A DNA stretch of 64,000 nt from Xanthostigma xanthostigma (lineage: Eukaryota > Arthropoda > Insecta > Raphidioptera > Raphidiidae), in the NCBI GenBank assembly GCA_963575645.1, contig OY754464.1, positions 83,364,948-83,428,947 on the forward strand, given 5' to 3'. The translations under genes and the position numbers were made by a program. Positions 1-12,473 of this stretch are shown here, piece after piece (position 1 is the first letter of the stretch; each line of letters starts with the position of its first letter). The notes under the pieces were generated by a model. It searched no databases. It was given only the letters and a program-made list of their open reading frames with translations, and was not told where the DNA came from.

Positions 1-438
1 AACACACAAACACAACAAAGTTTATCTAGTACACTTATTCACACTAATTGTCTGTTAACTATATTCACACAATTATTTACAAAAAGTTATTTATGTAAAA
101 CCACATTTATATAATTGCACTCAGTGGTTTACACACATCAAAGTTTATTTATCTTCACAGTATAACAATGATTTATATCGTAACGTCAGAGCACTTGTAT
201 CAACACATGAACAACTCACGAGCAACTAGCTGACTTGCCAATCACTCCGCTCGCATTTTATAGCTTCGTCCCCCGCCTGGAGAATGTTCTAGAAGCGCCT
301 GGATCTTTCCTTTACATGTATTGGCTTCTCCAGGCAATTCTATGAAGGTCGGGTTTTCTTGGCTACCTGTTTTCCATTGTTGTTGTTGCTAGAAGGTTCT
401 ACAGAAACCATAGTCGTCCCAACAGGGATTGCGCAACA
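1..438 (-). repeat. LTR of a retrotransposon (family LTR-1), cut by the window start
   Basis: This is the first of three related LTRs (others at 49411-50016 and 61193-61958). On the minus strand it begins TGTTGCGC at 438, continues with TGTTGGGACGAC, and has a TATAAAA box in a GC-richer stretch around 255-262. Its other end lies outside the window. ATAG follows the terminus, as expected for a target duplication, but the second copy of that duplication cannot be seen. No gag-pol coding sequence accompanies it here, so whether it is a solo LTR is unknown. Confidence 0.7.
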
Positions 439-833
439 ATAGTTTTTCCTTTACGAAAACTTTTAATTTTTAATTTTATCTACCGCCCCAAAATGGGGAG
501 TGAATGCGATCTTTATCAAATCTAGGAATTCCAATTGTACCGAGCGTGATTTTATAGGGAGAATGTTTTGTCTGCGCACCTATTAAGATTTTTTTTTGTA
601 TAATAATAAGTGTAGATTGAGGAATATTGTGAACCCTGAGAGTGCCGTTCCCAATAAAGAGATTGGAATAACGTGTCAACTCACGGCACACATAAATGTG
701 CGCCATATTAAAGCAGAATTGATTTCTTATATTATATCGTATGCGACATGTTTCTTTCAAGTTGCCTTGTCTTGTGCCCGTCGTCTCGTTCAATTGTGAA
801 ACACCCTATAAATAATAAATATACCTAACTCAT
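439..833. other. Unassigned stretch without a gene
   Basis: Two overlapping open frames on opposite strands occupy part of this stretch, but neither resembles a known family nor has splice context. A short end motif (AAACACCCTATA, near 799-810) resembles the terminus of TA-flanked elements elsewhere in the window. Confidence 0.4.
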
Positions 834-1482
834 AATTTATGGAAACGGGGAGTTATTCTTGAAATTTAGATATAAAAAAATCAAAAATAGCACCGTTTAT
901 TAACCGACTTCAAACAAAAAAGGTTATCAATTCGATATGTATACAGAGTGATTTTTAAGTTGATTCTTTTTTTTTTAACAGCGTGTAGAAACGAACAATT
1001 ATTTCAAGTTTTTTATTAAAAATGATAAAGGAACGGGCTTTCAAGGTTTTATTAAATTTTATCAAATTTTGAATTCGGTCCTGGCTTTATGTTACGTCAC
1101 TATGGAAATATGTTATGTCATTATTAAGTATTCACAGAAATTGTTCGAAGTTGTCCCTAATTTATGGAAAAGGGGAGTTATTCTTGCAATTTAAATGATA
1201 TAAAAATCAAAAATAGCACCGTTTATTAACCGACTTAAAACAAAAGAGGTTATCAATTCGACATGTATACAGAGTGATTTTTAAGTTGATTCTTTTTTTT
1301 AACAGCGTGTGGAAATAAAATCGACCAACAAATGTTCCATCAAGTAACTGTTTTTATTAAAAATGAAAAAGGAACGGGCTTTTGAAGTTTTATCAAATTT
1401 TGAGGTCGGTCCTGACGTTATGTTATGTCACTATGGGAATATGTTATGTCATTATCAAGTGAGAAATTGTTCGAAGTTGTCC
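834..1482. repeat. Two-unit tandem repeat of about 325 bp
   Basis: The unit at 834-1158 is followed directly by a second, diverged unit at 1159-1482. Both start AATTTATGGAAA(A/C)GGGGAG, contain TTAACCGACTT and ACGGGCTTT blocks in the same order, and finish with GTTCGAAGTTGTCCC. Small indels separate the units. No coding potential is evident. The ACCGACTT block is shared with other repeats in the window, so this may be a duplicated mobile-element fragment. Confidence 0.8.
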
Positions 1483-1570
1483 CCGTTTTGTTGGACACAA
1501 AGATGCGTGCTCGTAGCCATGCATAATAGGTAGTGGCATCGAATGCCGTCTAAAATCCTTACTGGATAGA

Positions 1571-1638
1571 GTCGCGGGCCGTATTGAGATGGCTTGAGGG
1601 CCGGATGCGGCCCGCGGGCCATATCTTTGACATCACTG
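1571..1638. mobile_element. One end of a hAT-like element
   Basis: The segment ends GGCCATATCTTTGACATCACTG, which read on the minus strand gives a CAGTGATGTC terminus followed by GC-rich GGCCCGC blocks. This is the usual look of hAT-derived ends. No partner end or 8-bp duplication was found, so it is a truncated copy. Confidence 0.45.
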
Positions 1639-1696
1639 ATTTAGATGAACAGTGATCTTTTTTTTTCTATTTAAAACTTCAACGTACGGTAACAAT

Positions 1697-2958
<1,262 letters not shown>

Positions 2959-3535
2959 CAGTATGTAAACACGTAAGGTGCACATAGGGAAATTAGCATT
3001 GGGAAAAAATGCTTGGATCAGAGTTAGCCATGACTGCATTAATTGTTATTTCTATTGAATTATCGTGGTAATCTTGTGGATTTCTATTTTATTTTGATTT
3101 ATTTTTATCTTTCTTGGCTTTTTTAATAATAAAAAGCTCTTATAAATCATTATTTTAATTTTTTTGTAGAAAAATAAAACAAAAAAAAAAACAACTCCAT
3201 CTGTTTGGGAACATTTCATTCTAAAATTGTCTGACTGGTATGACGTATGCGCGTTGGTAAATCAGTGACCCAATGTCTTTAGGTTCAACACGAATAGACG
3301 GACATATTTGATCTCGCACCATATTTAAGTATTTTTGGGAATTTAATGTCCCATTAATAAAAAAAGTCCGATTATGTTGTAATCATTTGAATATTTTCTT
3401 CGGTAGTATACACATTCATTTTGCAAAAGAATATTATCTGTCGAATTGAAAAACAAGATTTTAAGGCTCACTCTGATCCAGTCATTTTTTCCCAATGTTA
3501 ATTTCCCTATGTGCACCTTACGTGTTTACATACTG
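2959..3535 (-). mobile_element. TA-flanked mariner-like element J, copy 1
   Basis: Terminal inverted repeats of about 55 bp start CAGTATGTAAACACGTAAGG and are bounded by TA on both sides. A second copy lies at 40875-41441. The interior on the minus strand retains a decayed transposase piece (about 3195-3375), with FFINGTLNSQKYL followed by an RQF-like motif. This recalls the FFxGTLNxxxYL segment of insect mariner-type DDE transposases. Stops and the short length show it is not autonomous. Confidence 0.8.
3195..3375 (-). pseudogene. Transposase remnant in element J copy 1
   Basis: Reading right to left, the frame gives FFINGTLNSQKYLNMVRDQI and, after a short gap, YVIPVRQFL. This matches the central-to-C-terminal part of mariner-like DDE transposases, where GTLN and the QQDGAPxH...VRxxL region sit. 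The catalytic aspartate region is degraded and a stop follows. The same remnant is present in the second J copy. Confidence 0.65.
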
Positions 3536-3819
3536 TATACTGATAGTCCTGTTTTAATTAGATATTGTGATGCATTTGTACCCGTTTGAGTATCTATATG
3601 CTTAGTTCAAATTAGTGGATTGATAATGCGTTTAACAACGGCATAATCGTTTCTTTTGTCGTTTGGTAAATATAACCGCAAGGCCTTTGAGCCTTTTCTG
3701 AGATGACTTCATGATCTTACGACACGCAGAAATCCTAACCTTGAAACGACGCCTGAGGTTGGGTGATTTTCGGTTTTCTTAAAGTTGTTAACGAACATTA
3801 GAACGGGTTATGAACTAAA
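3536..3819. other. Unassigned intron sequence
   Basis: No repeat partner, ORF or RNA gene was recognised in this stretch. Confidence 0.4.
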
Positions 3820-4222
3820 CTAGTGTGACCTGTGCGAATTATTCGCACTAAATAAGTATAATAATTATCACTTTACAAAATTATTTTTTAAATATGATTG
3901 CAGGTATTCAATTCGTTTCTAATTTTGCACACTGCTTATAACGTTCTTCTTTTTGTTGTATTACAATATGAAGCTCAGATGACAGATCGAAGTGTTGACG
4001 TTGTTTCAAAATTAAAACCGTCAGATGGCAGACGTTGTTCAGCGTTGCTGTATTTTAATTAATTTACAAAAACAAAAGCAATAATAAATTTTTTAGTTTT
4101 AAATGTCAGTAGAGCAAGCAATTATCTGTAAAATGATATATAATTTATGTGGAGAAATTGTGAGGTTTTTTCTCAAAAAAGGGAGGCAAACATCTTTAAC
4201 CTTAGCGTATTAATATATATGA
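3820..4222 (-). mobile_element. Non-autonomous Helitron A, copy 1 (internally deleted)
   Basis: On the minus strand the element starts TCATATATATTAATACGC and ends with the hairpin GTGCGAATAATTCGCAC, eight bases, then CTAG. It lies between A and T as Helitrons require. It lacks most of the internal block found in the other copies. Siblings are at 5705-6298, 18119-18700, 32909-33501 and 35360-35903. There is no Rep-helicase. Confidence 0.85.
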
Positions 4223-4256
4223 TTTTGTTTAATAGAGGAGCTCTAGTTTCAAGTAA

Positions 4257-4289
4257 TTAATTATCTATCTATCTATCTATCTATCTATC
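4257..4289. repeat. (ATCT)n microsatellite
   Basis: About eight perfect tandem ATCT units. Confidence 0.95.
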
Positions 4290-4301
4290 AGAAAAAAAGC
4301 G

Positions 4302-4560
4302 ACTGAAGTAAAACTTCTTCCTGCCATAATTATTTTAAATATATTTATTAAGAATAATGCGTAAATACCTCAAATTTGCTCATTCATAAACGAACAATAA
4401 TATGCAGTCGGTTCGTCTCAAAGTTTGTCGAACACAATATAACCTCACTCTGTAGCACATATCTACAAAGACGAAATGTTTAAAATATAATTTTTGATTA
4501 ATTAATAGGCAAAATATTATTTGCAACCAAATAAAAAATCGGTTTTTCATCTCGCCAAAG
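4302..4560. mobile_element. Fragment of terminal-inverted-repeat family I
   Basis: Starts at CTGAAGTAAAACTTCTTCCTG and continues with about 250 bp shared with 46378-46600 and 47620-47790, including TATTAAGAATAATGCG and GCAGTCGGTTCGTCTC. Only one end is present, so it is a truncated copy. Confidence 0.65.
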
Positions 4561-4773
4561 AAGTATAACTTCTAACGGGCGCACGCGAGTTCGCGTACCT
4601 ATATTGATTGATACTTTATCAACTCGGCTGGTTTTCTCATCCCTGTTTTCTGTGCCTTGTGCAAGATACATGCCCTAATTAAATTTGCAGACAAGTCTTT
4701 TTTTACTGCGCGACCGGAAGAGTTACCAAAGCCATAAATTTAAAAGGAACTGCCTTTTTCTTTATATATTATA

Positions 4774-5413
4774 CAGGGTGGATACCGTGTGAAATCCTAC
4801 TTTTTCATCGAACAAAATTTTTTTGGAAAAAATTTCTGTATCTGACTCAATAAACAAATACAATATGCTAAAAACGAGTATCAGCGAATTTTGACTGTCA
4901 CACGAATCACAGTATCATTACGTTCGAGATACGTGCTTCATTTTTAGTTTTCAACATTTTGATTGCTTATGAATATTGCGCCTAGTAAAAAGTGTTGTCA
5001 ACCCGATAGATTATGTAAGCTAAATTGTTGTTCCTGCATTATTTTTCCCAATATTTTTCATGTAAGATCTTTGTGCTTGTTGATCCTTCATTTGACGTTT
5101 ACCTGAACCCTTTGAAAACAGCGTCGGAGGAGCTGTAACCTTAGTTGGAAAGGATTCGTAGATAGGAAGCTAATTACTCCAGATCCGAAGCAAAGCAAGC
5201 ACCAAGGGTATAATGTTCTACATTGGAAAAAAAATCGAGCTTTTCTTTTTTCTTCCGACGTTGGCCGACATTTTATCATGAGTAATGCGGATTCAATCCT
5301 TAATTTTATATTTTTCTCCCCTCGAAATGAAACAACTTTTGTGCTCAACATTTTTTTTTTCACCTGGCGTCAAGTTTTCGAAATACTCTTGCTGGAAATT
5401 TTGAAACACCCGG
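4774..5413. mobile_element. TA-flanked element with CAGGGTG/CACCCGG ends
   Basis: The left terminus CAGGGTGGATA and the right terminus GAAACACCCGG form an imperfect inverted pair bounded by TA on both sides. This is the usual form of insect Tc1/mariner MITEs. The part at about 5090-5160 resembles the arms of the hairpin repeat at 12474-12877 (GTTTACC(T/A)GAACCCT). A 91-codon minus-strand frame inside has no recognisable domain. Confidence 0.6.
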
Positions 5414-5704
5414 TATATCGTTCACACACAGTCAGCGACAAGAACAATTAAAGAAGATAAAGAAGTTAGTGGGTATTGTGGTAAAACACAATTTGTACTT
5501 TTGCTTTTTCGCAGTTCTCTGTTTGTATTTAAATGTGAAAAGGAGCCCCATATGTGGACCGCAATCTTCGATTTCGTGTTTAATACCCACGGCTGGAAGC
5601 AAGGCCGTAGCCCGGAATTCACTTTGGGGGGGGGGGGTCGAGCTCTGGACCAGAGATAATAAGTAACAACTTTATTTATGTAAAATTATAATATATGCTT
5701 ATCA
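5414..5704. other. Unassigned stretch with a poly-G run
   Basis: Contains a run of about 12 G near 5627-5638, preceded by AAGGCCGTAGCCCGGAATT. That context recurs next to G-runs in many insect repeats. No gene was seen. Confidence 0.45.
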
Positions 5705-6298
5705 TCATAATAGATTAATACGTTAAGGTTAAGATGTTTGCCTCCCTTTTTAGAAAAAAACACACAATTTCTCCACATAAATTATATATCATTTTACAGA
5801 TAATTGCTTGCGCTACTGACATCGACAACTAAAAAATTTATTATTGCTTTTGTTTTTGTAAATTAATTAATTAACAGCAACGCTGAACAACGTCTGCCAT
5901 TTGACGGCTTTCATTTTGAAACAACGTCAACACTTCGATCTGTCATCTGACCTTCATATTGTAATACAACAGACACAATACTGCATACTGCCATCTGACG
6001 GATTTAATTTTGAAACAGCGAGCAACGCTGAACAACGTCACAGCAATGCTGCATGAAGCCATCTGACGGCTTAGCTCAACGCTTTTGCTACTTGCGCCTC
6101 TATATGACAATTTTAGTAAAATATTTCTTCGATCTGTCATCTGAGCTTCATATTGTAATACAACAAAAAGAAGAACGTTATAAGCAGTGTGCAAAATTAG
6201 AAACGAATTGAATACCTGCAATCATATTTAAAAAATAATTTTTAAAGTGATAATTATTATACTTATTTAGTGCAAATAATTCGCACAGGTCACACTAG
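5705..6298 (+). mobile_element. Non-autonomous Helitron A, copy 2 (full length)
   Basis: 5' TCATAATAGATTAATACG, 3' hairpin (here with one mismatch, GTGCAAATAATTCGCAC) then CTAG, inserted between A and T. The interior holds three related blocks around CCATCTGACGG, so it is partly built of short internal repeats. A 92-codon minus-strand frame is shared with copy 3, but it is disrupted in other copies and matches nothing known. It is treated as non-coding. Confidence 0.88.
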
Positions 6299-6693
6299 TT
6301 ATACTTAGTATAATTTAACATAAAAAATTTAATTAAAACGCACCAGAAATAAAGCGCGTGACAACGATCTCTGGATTGATCTCGACATCACGATGAACGC
6401 TCATCAAGGCTAATCCAGTCAGTCGTGACTGTTCCATGCTGTTTCACGAATATGTTTTTAGCCTCCTCAACGAGGAAAAAGTACGCTCTGGTGTCGCCGT
6501 CGACACAGGTAGCGTCACGAGTATTGACAGTAGCTTGTGAACCATGGGAAACATCACTGCGTTACAGCTGTCCAGCGCTTCTAGTGGTGTAGTGGGCCAT
6601 TCCGCAGCAACTATTTTTGATCACTTCGCTCGCCACACCGATAACTCCCCTTCTAAACTTGTTTGATTTGACAAGTTTACCAAACACTTTCAT
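6299..6693. other. Unassigned stretch
   Basis: Slightly richer in GC (6350-6620) than its surroundings and without a repeat partner in the window. No splice-bounded open frame was recognised. Confidence 0.4.
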
Positions 6694-7190
6694 ATTATTA
6701 ACCGACTTCAAAAAAGGGGGAGATTCTATGTTCGACTGTATATTTTTTTTATGTATGTTCACCGATTTCTCCGTCAATTATGGACCGATTTTCAAAAATT
6801 TTTTTTATTCGAAAGAGTGCACTTCCGAGGTGGTCCCATCGGAACCAAGTCAGGATCTCATGGTGGAATCCGGAGAAATCGAGGGAAACTCTCAAATTTT
6901 ACCCATTGCAATATTTCATAAAATCACTGCATAATTTATTGAGTAAATATCTAACACTAAAAAGAGAAAAATAAAATATTTTTAACAAAAAAATTGAACC
7001 GACTTCAAAATATGCACTAAAAAGTAAAAAATAATTGCGTATTGAAATGTTTTGGAGTCGGTGTAGTTCTCGGAATAGATTTCATTTTGGCTGACACCGA
7101 CTCCAAAACATTTCAATACGCAATTATTTTTTACTTTTTAGTGCATATTTTGAAGTCGGTTCAATTTTTTTGTTAAAAATATTTTATTTG
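6694..7190 (+). mobile_element. ACCGACTTCAAAA-type repeat ending in a long hairpin (C/N), copy 1
   Basis: Starts AACCGACTTCAAAAAAGG. The middle block runs CACCGATTTCTCCGTCAATT ... CCGGAGAAATCGAGGG. The element ends in two inverted arms (about 6972-7064 and 7091-7188) containing GAACCGACTTCAAAATATGC and GGAGTCGGTGT. An inverted copy is at 52005-52490. The recurrent ACCGACTTC blocks are typical of repeats I remember from lepidopteran genomes. No coding function is apparent. Confidence 0.75.
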
Positions 7191-7474
7191 TAAATGTAAT
7201 TGTTAGTTACGAAAAAACTTATTTAACCTTGTACTGACTTGCGATCAACGCCAAAGCGGCATATGATATGAAATGTAACAATGAAAAGATGAGTGAGAGA
7301 GATGGAGCATTTCTGTCACTCATCCTTCATTGTTACATTTCAGATGGATGCCGAAAAACGTGGATCCACAGATCCGAAAAAAGACTCGAAAATATTTTAG
7401 TAGTATGTATAAAACGGTGGACTGGCTAAAGCATTTCGGGGGGGGGGGGGGTAAATAAAAATGTTATATGTCCC
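7191..7474. other. Unassigned stretch with a poly-G run
   Basis: Includes inverted segments around TGAAATGTAACAATGAA (near 7270 and 7330), forming an imperfect hairpin, and about 13 consecutive G at 7438-7451. Confidence 0.5.
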
Positions 7475-7547
7475 ATGGACGATCGAACCCGCGAGCTTCG
7501 CGTTATTAGCACGACGCTCTAACCAACTGAGCCATAGATCAGTGATT
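7475..7547 (-). pseudogene. tRNA-Ile(AAU)-like pseudogene
   Basis: The minus strand keeps the D arm GGCTCAGTTGGTTAGAGC, the anticodon arm CGTGCTAATAACG (AAT anticodon) and the T-loop GGGTTCGATC of eukaryotic tRNA-Ile. The acceptor strands no longer pair and the 3' side of the T stem is mutated. It is a pseudogene or the head of a tRNA-derived element, not a working tRNA. Confidence 0.75.
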
Positions 7548-7654
7548 GCTACGTGCCTTATAACAGTAAACAATTGGGCTTTTGAATGACATTTTTTTTT
7601 GTCATAAATGGAAAGATCGTATATGAGTTTTATAACAAAACTATTTTTCTTTTT

Positions 7655-8903
7655 AACTTCCCGCTTTAAAAAAAAAAAAAATTTTTTTTTTCAAAAATCG
7701 GGAAGTTATTGGTTTCACCCCGATTTTCGAAAATCGAGTTTTCGCCAGATCTCGACGTTTTGAGGTCCTAGGAAGCTATTGAAACTATTTTGGCGATGAT
7801 GTCCGTAGGGCTGTATGTATGTGTGTGTGTGTATGTATGTTTGTAAACCTTTTATATCTTTTGAACGGAGTGTCGGACTGAAACGCGGTTTGCGGCATCT
7901 GACGTGATCTTGGTGAACTTAGACTTCCTGAAAATTTGAAACGATTCGGCCCAAAAAAACAAGTTTCAAAAATTTTTAAAAATTTGTTTTTGTAAAATAT
8001 TTTCTAAACTACTAAACCGATTAATTCCAAAATCTAATCAGCTCTTCTCCTTAACAAACTGCGTCGATTTCCGCAAACCGCATCAAAATCGGTTCATTTG
8101 TTCACGAGATACCGTGAACGAAAAAATCGTAAAAAAGTGGTTTTTTAAAATGATTCTTAAAATTGTTATCAGATCGATTTTTTTGTAATAAATTACTTTC
8201 TTAGGCTAAAAAAACTGCGTCGATCGCCGCAAACCAAATCAAAATTGGTTCATTTGTTCATGAGATAACGTGAACGAAATATTAGGAAAAAAGTAATTTT
8301 TTATAATTACTCGTAAAATTCTTATCAAATCGATTTTTTTGTAATAATTTACTTTCTTAGGTTAAAAAAACTGTGTCGATCGCCGCAAACCAGATTAAAA
8401 TTGGTTCATTTGTTCATGAGATAACGTGAACGAAAAATTAGGAAAAAAGTAATTTTTTATAATTACTCGTAAAATTCTTATCAAATCGATTTTTTTGTAA
8501 TAATTTACTTTCTTAGGTTAAAAAAACTGCGTCGATCGCCGCAAACCGCATCAAAATCGGCTCATTTGTTCACGAGATATAGTGAACGAAAAATTTGTAA
8601 AAAAGTGTTTTTTTTAAATTGCTCGTAAAATTCCTATGAGATCGATTTTTCTGTAATAAATTACTTTTTTAGGATAAAAAATTGCGTCGACTGCCGCAAA
8701 TCGCATCAAAATCGGTTCATTTGTTCATGAGATATCGTGAACGAAAATTTCGTAACAAAGTGTTTTTTTTTGAGCTCGAAGAGCTAAAAAATAAACTTCT
8801 TGCTATATTTTATATATTTTTGAGCGTTTTGAACTCGAAAATAGCGGGAAGTTACAGGGATGGCCTGCAGGGTCAAACTTCTTTTCAAATTTTTTTTATT
8901 TTC
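7655..8903. mobile_element. Element D, copy 1, with a 155-bp internal tandem array
   Basis: Ends AACTTCCCGC ... GCGGGAAGTT, followed by a conserved ACAGGGATGGCCTGCAGGG flank. A reversed copy lies at 59353-60457. The interior from about 8065 to 8760 has five units of about 153-158 bp. Each carries GCGTCGAT(C)GCCGCAAACC, then TTCATTTGTTCA(T/C)GAGATA and GTGAACGAAA. The second copy has four units, so unit number varies. A 102-codon frame across the last unit is a repeat by-product. No transposase is present. Confidence 0.85.
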
Positions 8904-10440
8904 GTTATAATTCAAAAGTTATATCAAATTAAAAATACATTTTTGTACCCAGTTCCGAGAACGCGCCGACATTTCCCGAACATAATGTGACGTCATAATA
9001 TTAATTTCTATTATCATCACATGCAATTGACACAGTGTTTTAATACTTTTAACCTCTCATTGATTGAATACAGTCAATATATTAAGAAATTTATCAAAAA
9101 TGTCGAATTTTAAATGTTATCGTGCTTGTCAACAATATTTTTTTATACTAAATTTCGTATAGTTTTAGTCAATACACATGTAGAAGCCATTGATAGTATA
9201 CTGCGTATATACATTTTAACAATATGACGTCACAATTGTCAAAAACAATTTTAGTGCGTTTGCAGTCACGTGATTTTTAAAAATAATTTATCAATTTTAA
9301 ATTGCTTATAATTAATTTAAAAAAAAAGTGTTTTGAAAGTTTTTCGCATCGATTATCAATATTATTTATAAAGTTTTAAAATACAATAAAAAAATCGATA
9401 ATTATTTTTTTTTTCAAAAGCCTAATTAAGAGTGAATTATATGCACCTGTCCGCCCGGACAGACACGCAAGAAAGCTAAGTTATCTGATTGAAAAAAGCC
9501 GTTTTCAAATGAGCATCGTTCATAGCCGGCGTGTTTGTAGCGGAAGTCGACTGTACTATGCGAAGATTCGAGAAAGGCGAATGCCTGCATAGTTTCAAAA
9601 AAGAAAGTATGACCTTTTAACTTTTGCGAGACTGTCGATGCAGCTTTTCTTACAGAGGAATGCCGCGAATTGACGGCACTACACAAATACAGCCCGAAGG
9701 AAAACTTTAAAGAACTTGTTTAATATTGTGCAAACGAAAATTGGGGTGGGGGTTCGGAGGGGGAACATGCCTGTGAGGATATTGTGATAACTGTTTAACA
9801 AATACAGTCGTCATAAAAAGTTAATTTTGAAAATAAAAAATTAGTAAATTGGGCTACGTTTTTTTAAGAAAAATCGAACTATTTTAATTTGGGATAGTCG
9901 AACTCGGGGTCTTTTGACGTTTTGTCATGCTATTGTGAAAATTACTTGGTTCAACGTGAAATAATTATTTTCTGTATTGTTTTTGTAAGCAGTCTAAACC
10001 TATATGATGTAACGTTTTGTACCATAATTTTTGTGATATATTTTTATAATATATTCTTTATAAAACAGTAATGTAGCCTGGAGGTTTTACATAAACAGAC
10101 AGAAAAGTGGAAAAATACTTTACCAAAGCTCCTTACAACTGTATGAAATTAAAATCTGGCAATGCGAAGAACAAAGAGCACACGAATATAACAGACAGAG
10201 AAAGAAATAGCTTGCGCCGTGCTTGTTGGATACAAAATTCTTCTGGGTTAAAATTATTTTTAACTTTGTAGTTTTTTTTTTCTGAATACATTTTTTGTAT
10301 CTCAGTAGCAGAACCAATTATAAACTTATTCCGAACTAGTCTTGTTTCTTTGATATCTGCGTCTTCTTTATCTAGAAAAAAATAGGCATTTCTTTGTCTA
10401 CAAGTCAACAGGAACACTTGAAACTTAAATATTATATTTT
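8904..10440. other. AT-rich stretch, no recognisable gene
   Basis: Mostly AT-rich single-copy-looking sequence. A GC-richer patch at 9440-9710 contains an 86-codon minus-strand frame with no domain that I recognise. 9740-9770 is G-rich. Confidence 0.4.
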
Positions 10441-10507
10441 TTTCATACCTCGATCGAAAGTACATACTTTCGGCATCAATTGTACGCTTTGGTGGGATTA
10501 CACGCAC
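10133..10507 (-). CDS. Unrecognised 124-codon open frame
   Basis: One of the longest uninterrupted frames not explained by a repeated family. The predicted protein starts MRVIPPKRTIDAESMYFRSR, has a Lys/Arg/Glu-rich middle and ends in a hydrophobic stretch (FLSLSVIFVCSLFFA) that could be a single membrane segment. No domain is recognised, no splice sites or start context support it, and it overlaps one end of an inverted-repeat pair (10443-10712). Chance is the leading explanation in AT-rich DNA. Confidence 0.15.
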   Translation of the reverse strand: MRVIPPKRTIDAESMYFRSRYEKNIIFKFQVFLLTCRQRNAYFFLDKEDADIKETRLVRNKFIIGSATEIQKMYSEKKNYKVKNNFNPEEFCIQQARRKLFLSLSVIFVCSLFFALPDFNFIQL

Positions 10508-10712
10508 TGATGCGGGAAGTACGTACGTTCGGGCGGCAGGAAAGAAAAAAACAACCCATCAACTATTGTTTAGATGTCGTTTCCATAGCAATCCTAGCTA
10601 ATAGTCGCGGACAGCTGTCATTCGTGTTTTTACGCATAACCTCGAAGCTGCTTGCTTGGAATGTATCTTTTTAATGTATTTAATAAGAGTTCTTACGACC
10701 GAGGTATGAAGA
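10443..10712. mobile_element. Possible small element bounded by CATACCTCGRTCG inverted ends
   Basis: TTTTTCATACCTCGATCG at the left is repeated inverted as CGACCGAGGTATGAAG at the right, about 270 bp apart. No clear target duplication was found, so identity is uncertain. Confidence 0.4.
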
Positions 10713-11534
10713 AAAATAGTATACACCACACTGGCTGAAATAAACTAAAAATCAATAAATATTTATTGTAATTTGTATACTAACCAAAATCTCGTGTCAA
10801 ATCGATTTGATTTTGCAAACGTAGATAGAAATTGAAAGCGTTATTTATTCTGAAACAAAACGTACAAATTGATAATGTAGCGGATCGTTCTGTATATAGA
10901 GTGCCGGCATAGCATACGTGTGCTATACATTCTAGAATCGTCGATCAAATTTTCTCGTAGTATTCCAAGCGGTACCGGAACAATGGATCGCCTATAATTT
11001 AAATGAAAATGAAGCATACAGAAAAAATGAAAAACTTTTAGTTTTTGTTAATTTTCTGACGCTAGGAGGAGCCATACACAGTCGGGAGACAGGGACACAG
11101 GCAAACATTCTTTGATCTCTTATTACCGGATACACGGCCGAAAATTCCAGAAATTAGACACTCCGACAAAGTAGAAACAACCGATTCGTTCGTGACATAG
11201 TTCTGTACCGCACAATGAAGCGCTTGTGTTGTTTGGATTTGCTTTGTTACCGGTGACGTTAGTTGATTAAATCGTTTAAAAAAAAAGACTTACGGCAAAA
11301 CATATTCATATTTATGTGTGTGTGTGTGTACGAAGAAAAAAAAGGGTTTTAATTTTACAAATTGTTTTGTAATGAGTCGGGATTAGCCAGGGTTTATACA
11401 ATATATTCTGCTTTTCTGTGAAAGGTTTTAATTTTATATTTTTATTAAAGTGCCGTACGGTGTGCACGGTGTATCTTGTGCGATGAGAAAAGATCAAAAC
11501 AGGCGCTTCCATTTTTTTTCCAGACAAATCATAA
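10713..11534. other. Unassigned stretch
   Basis: Contains a hairpin-prone patch (GCATACGTGTGCTA near 10913) and a GT microsatellite near 11313-11330. No gene was recognised. Confidence 0.4.
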
Positions 11535-12119
11535 TAGTGATGTGTTCACATGACTCTTTATTGGGAGCTGGCTCCGTGCGCTCCGCTCACTAAAAAGAGT
11601 CGCTCAGGGCGAGTCGTTCAAAGGAGAGACACTAGACAGTACGCACTACACAAAAGTGCAGACTGCAGAGGTGTGAACTGTCATCTGTAGCATTGCACAG
11701 CACAATACACACACTCAGCTCTGAGCTAATTTTAACATGATTCTGATCTTATATTATTCGCATTTCGGATAAACTATAAAGTATAATAAAAGCTTAACAA
11801 TTGTTACAATATTATATCTTTGTCAACGGCGTCAATGTGAATGGTTTAAGTCACTGTTAAGCTTAGTACTATTACACTTACAGTGTGTCATTCAACATTA
11901 AATGACTCAGCAAAGATAACTCCTTACGTGCAAAGTTCACTAATGCCTCTGTAGCCTGTGCTGTGTGCGCTCTGTAAATGTGCGAATGCAACAGTACAGA
12001 ACAGGTCAGCACAGAGCAATGGCGCTCTGAGTGAGTCATTCACAAAAAAAGAGCGACAATCCGCTTCGAGAAGGGAGTCGTTCATTATAAACGACTCGCT
12101 CGGGAGCGACACATCACTA
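11535..12119 (+). mobile_element. hAT-like element H, copy 1
   Basis: About 585 bp starting TAGTGATGTGT and ending ACACATCACTA, with subterminal GAGTCGTTC/GAACGACTC palindromes. Other copies are at 33848-34441, 57412-57992 (inverted) and 62961-63857. The last shows a 7-of-8 target duplication, which places the family with hAT. Open frames of 60-120 codons in all copies follow the element and carry no recognised domain. Confidence 0.8.
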
Positions 12120-12473
12120 ATCTGAAGATATAAGAAATGTAAAAAATGCAACGTATGCCATTTTCTCTTGTGGTCACAGATTTATAACAAGAATTTCGTA
12201 ATACGTGTGTAATAAGTAATATAATAAATACTGTGAAAATGTTTGCTTTTTTGTAGATATACCAATAATAACAGATGAGGGTATATATTTCTAATACCGG
12301 ATCTCGCACTGTCCGTAGAAGGCACCACCGTAAAAAAAGAAGTCAGTTAAAAACTGTGGTTGTTTGAAGGCAGTGCTGCCTCCTATCGAATACGACGTAA
12401 CATCAATGCGATAAATGCAATTTTTTTCATATCTAGAGAATTTCGAGGTACAAGAAATACTTGAATGAAACTT
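12120..12473. other. Unassigned stretch
   Basis: A block at 12269-12309 (GAGGGTATATATTTCTAATACCGGATC region) recurs at 18732-18772, so it is part of an unnamed repeat. Nothing else was recognised. Confidence 0.45.

Noticed and set aside
5943..6221. 92-codon frame recurring in Helitron A copies
   Set aside because: It is repeated because the element is repeated; other copies carry indels that break it, and it has no recognised domain or start and splice context.
8682..8990. 102-codon frame in element D and its relative at 59348-59569
   Set aside because: It spans a tandem-repeat unit and the element end; a by-product of repeat sequence.
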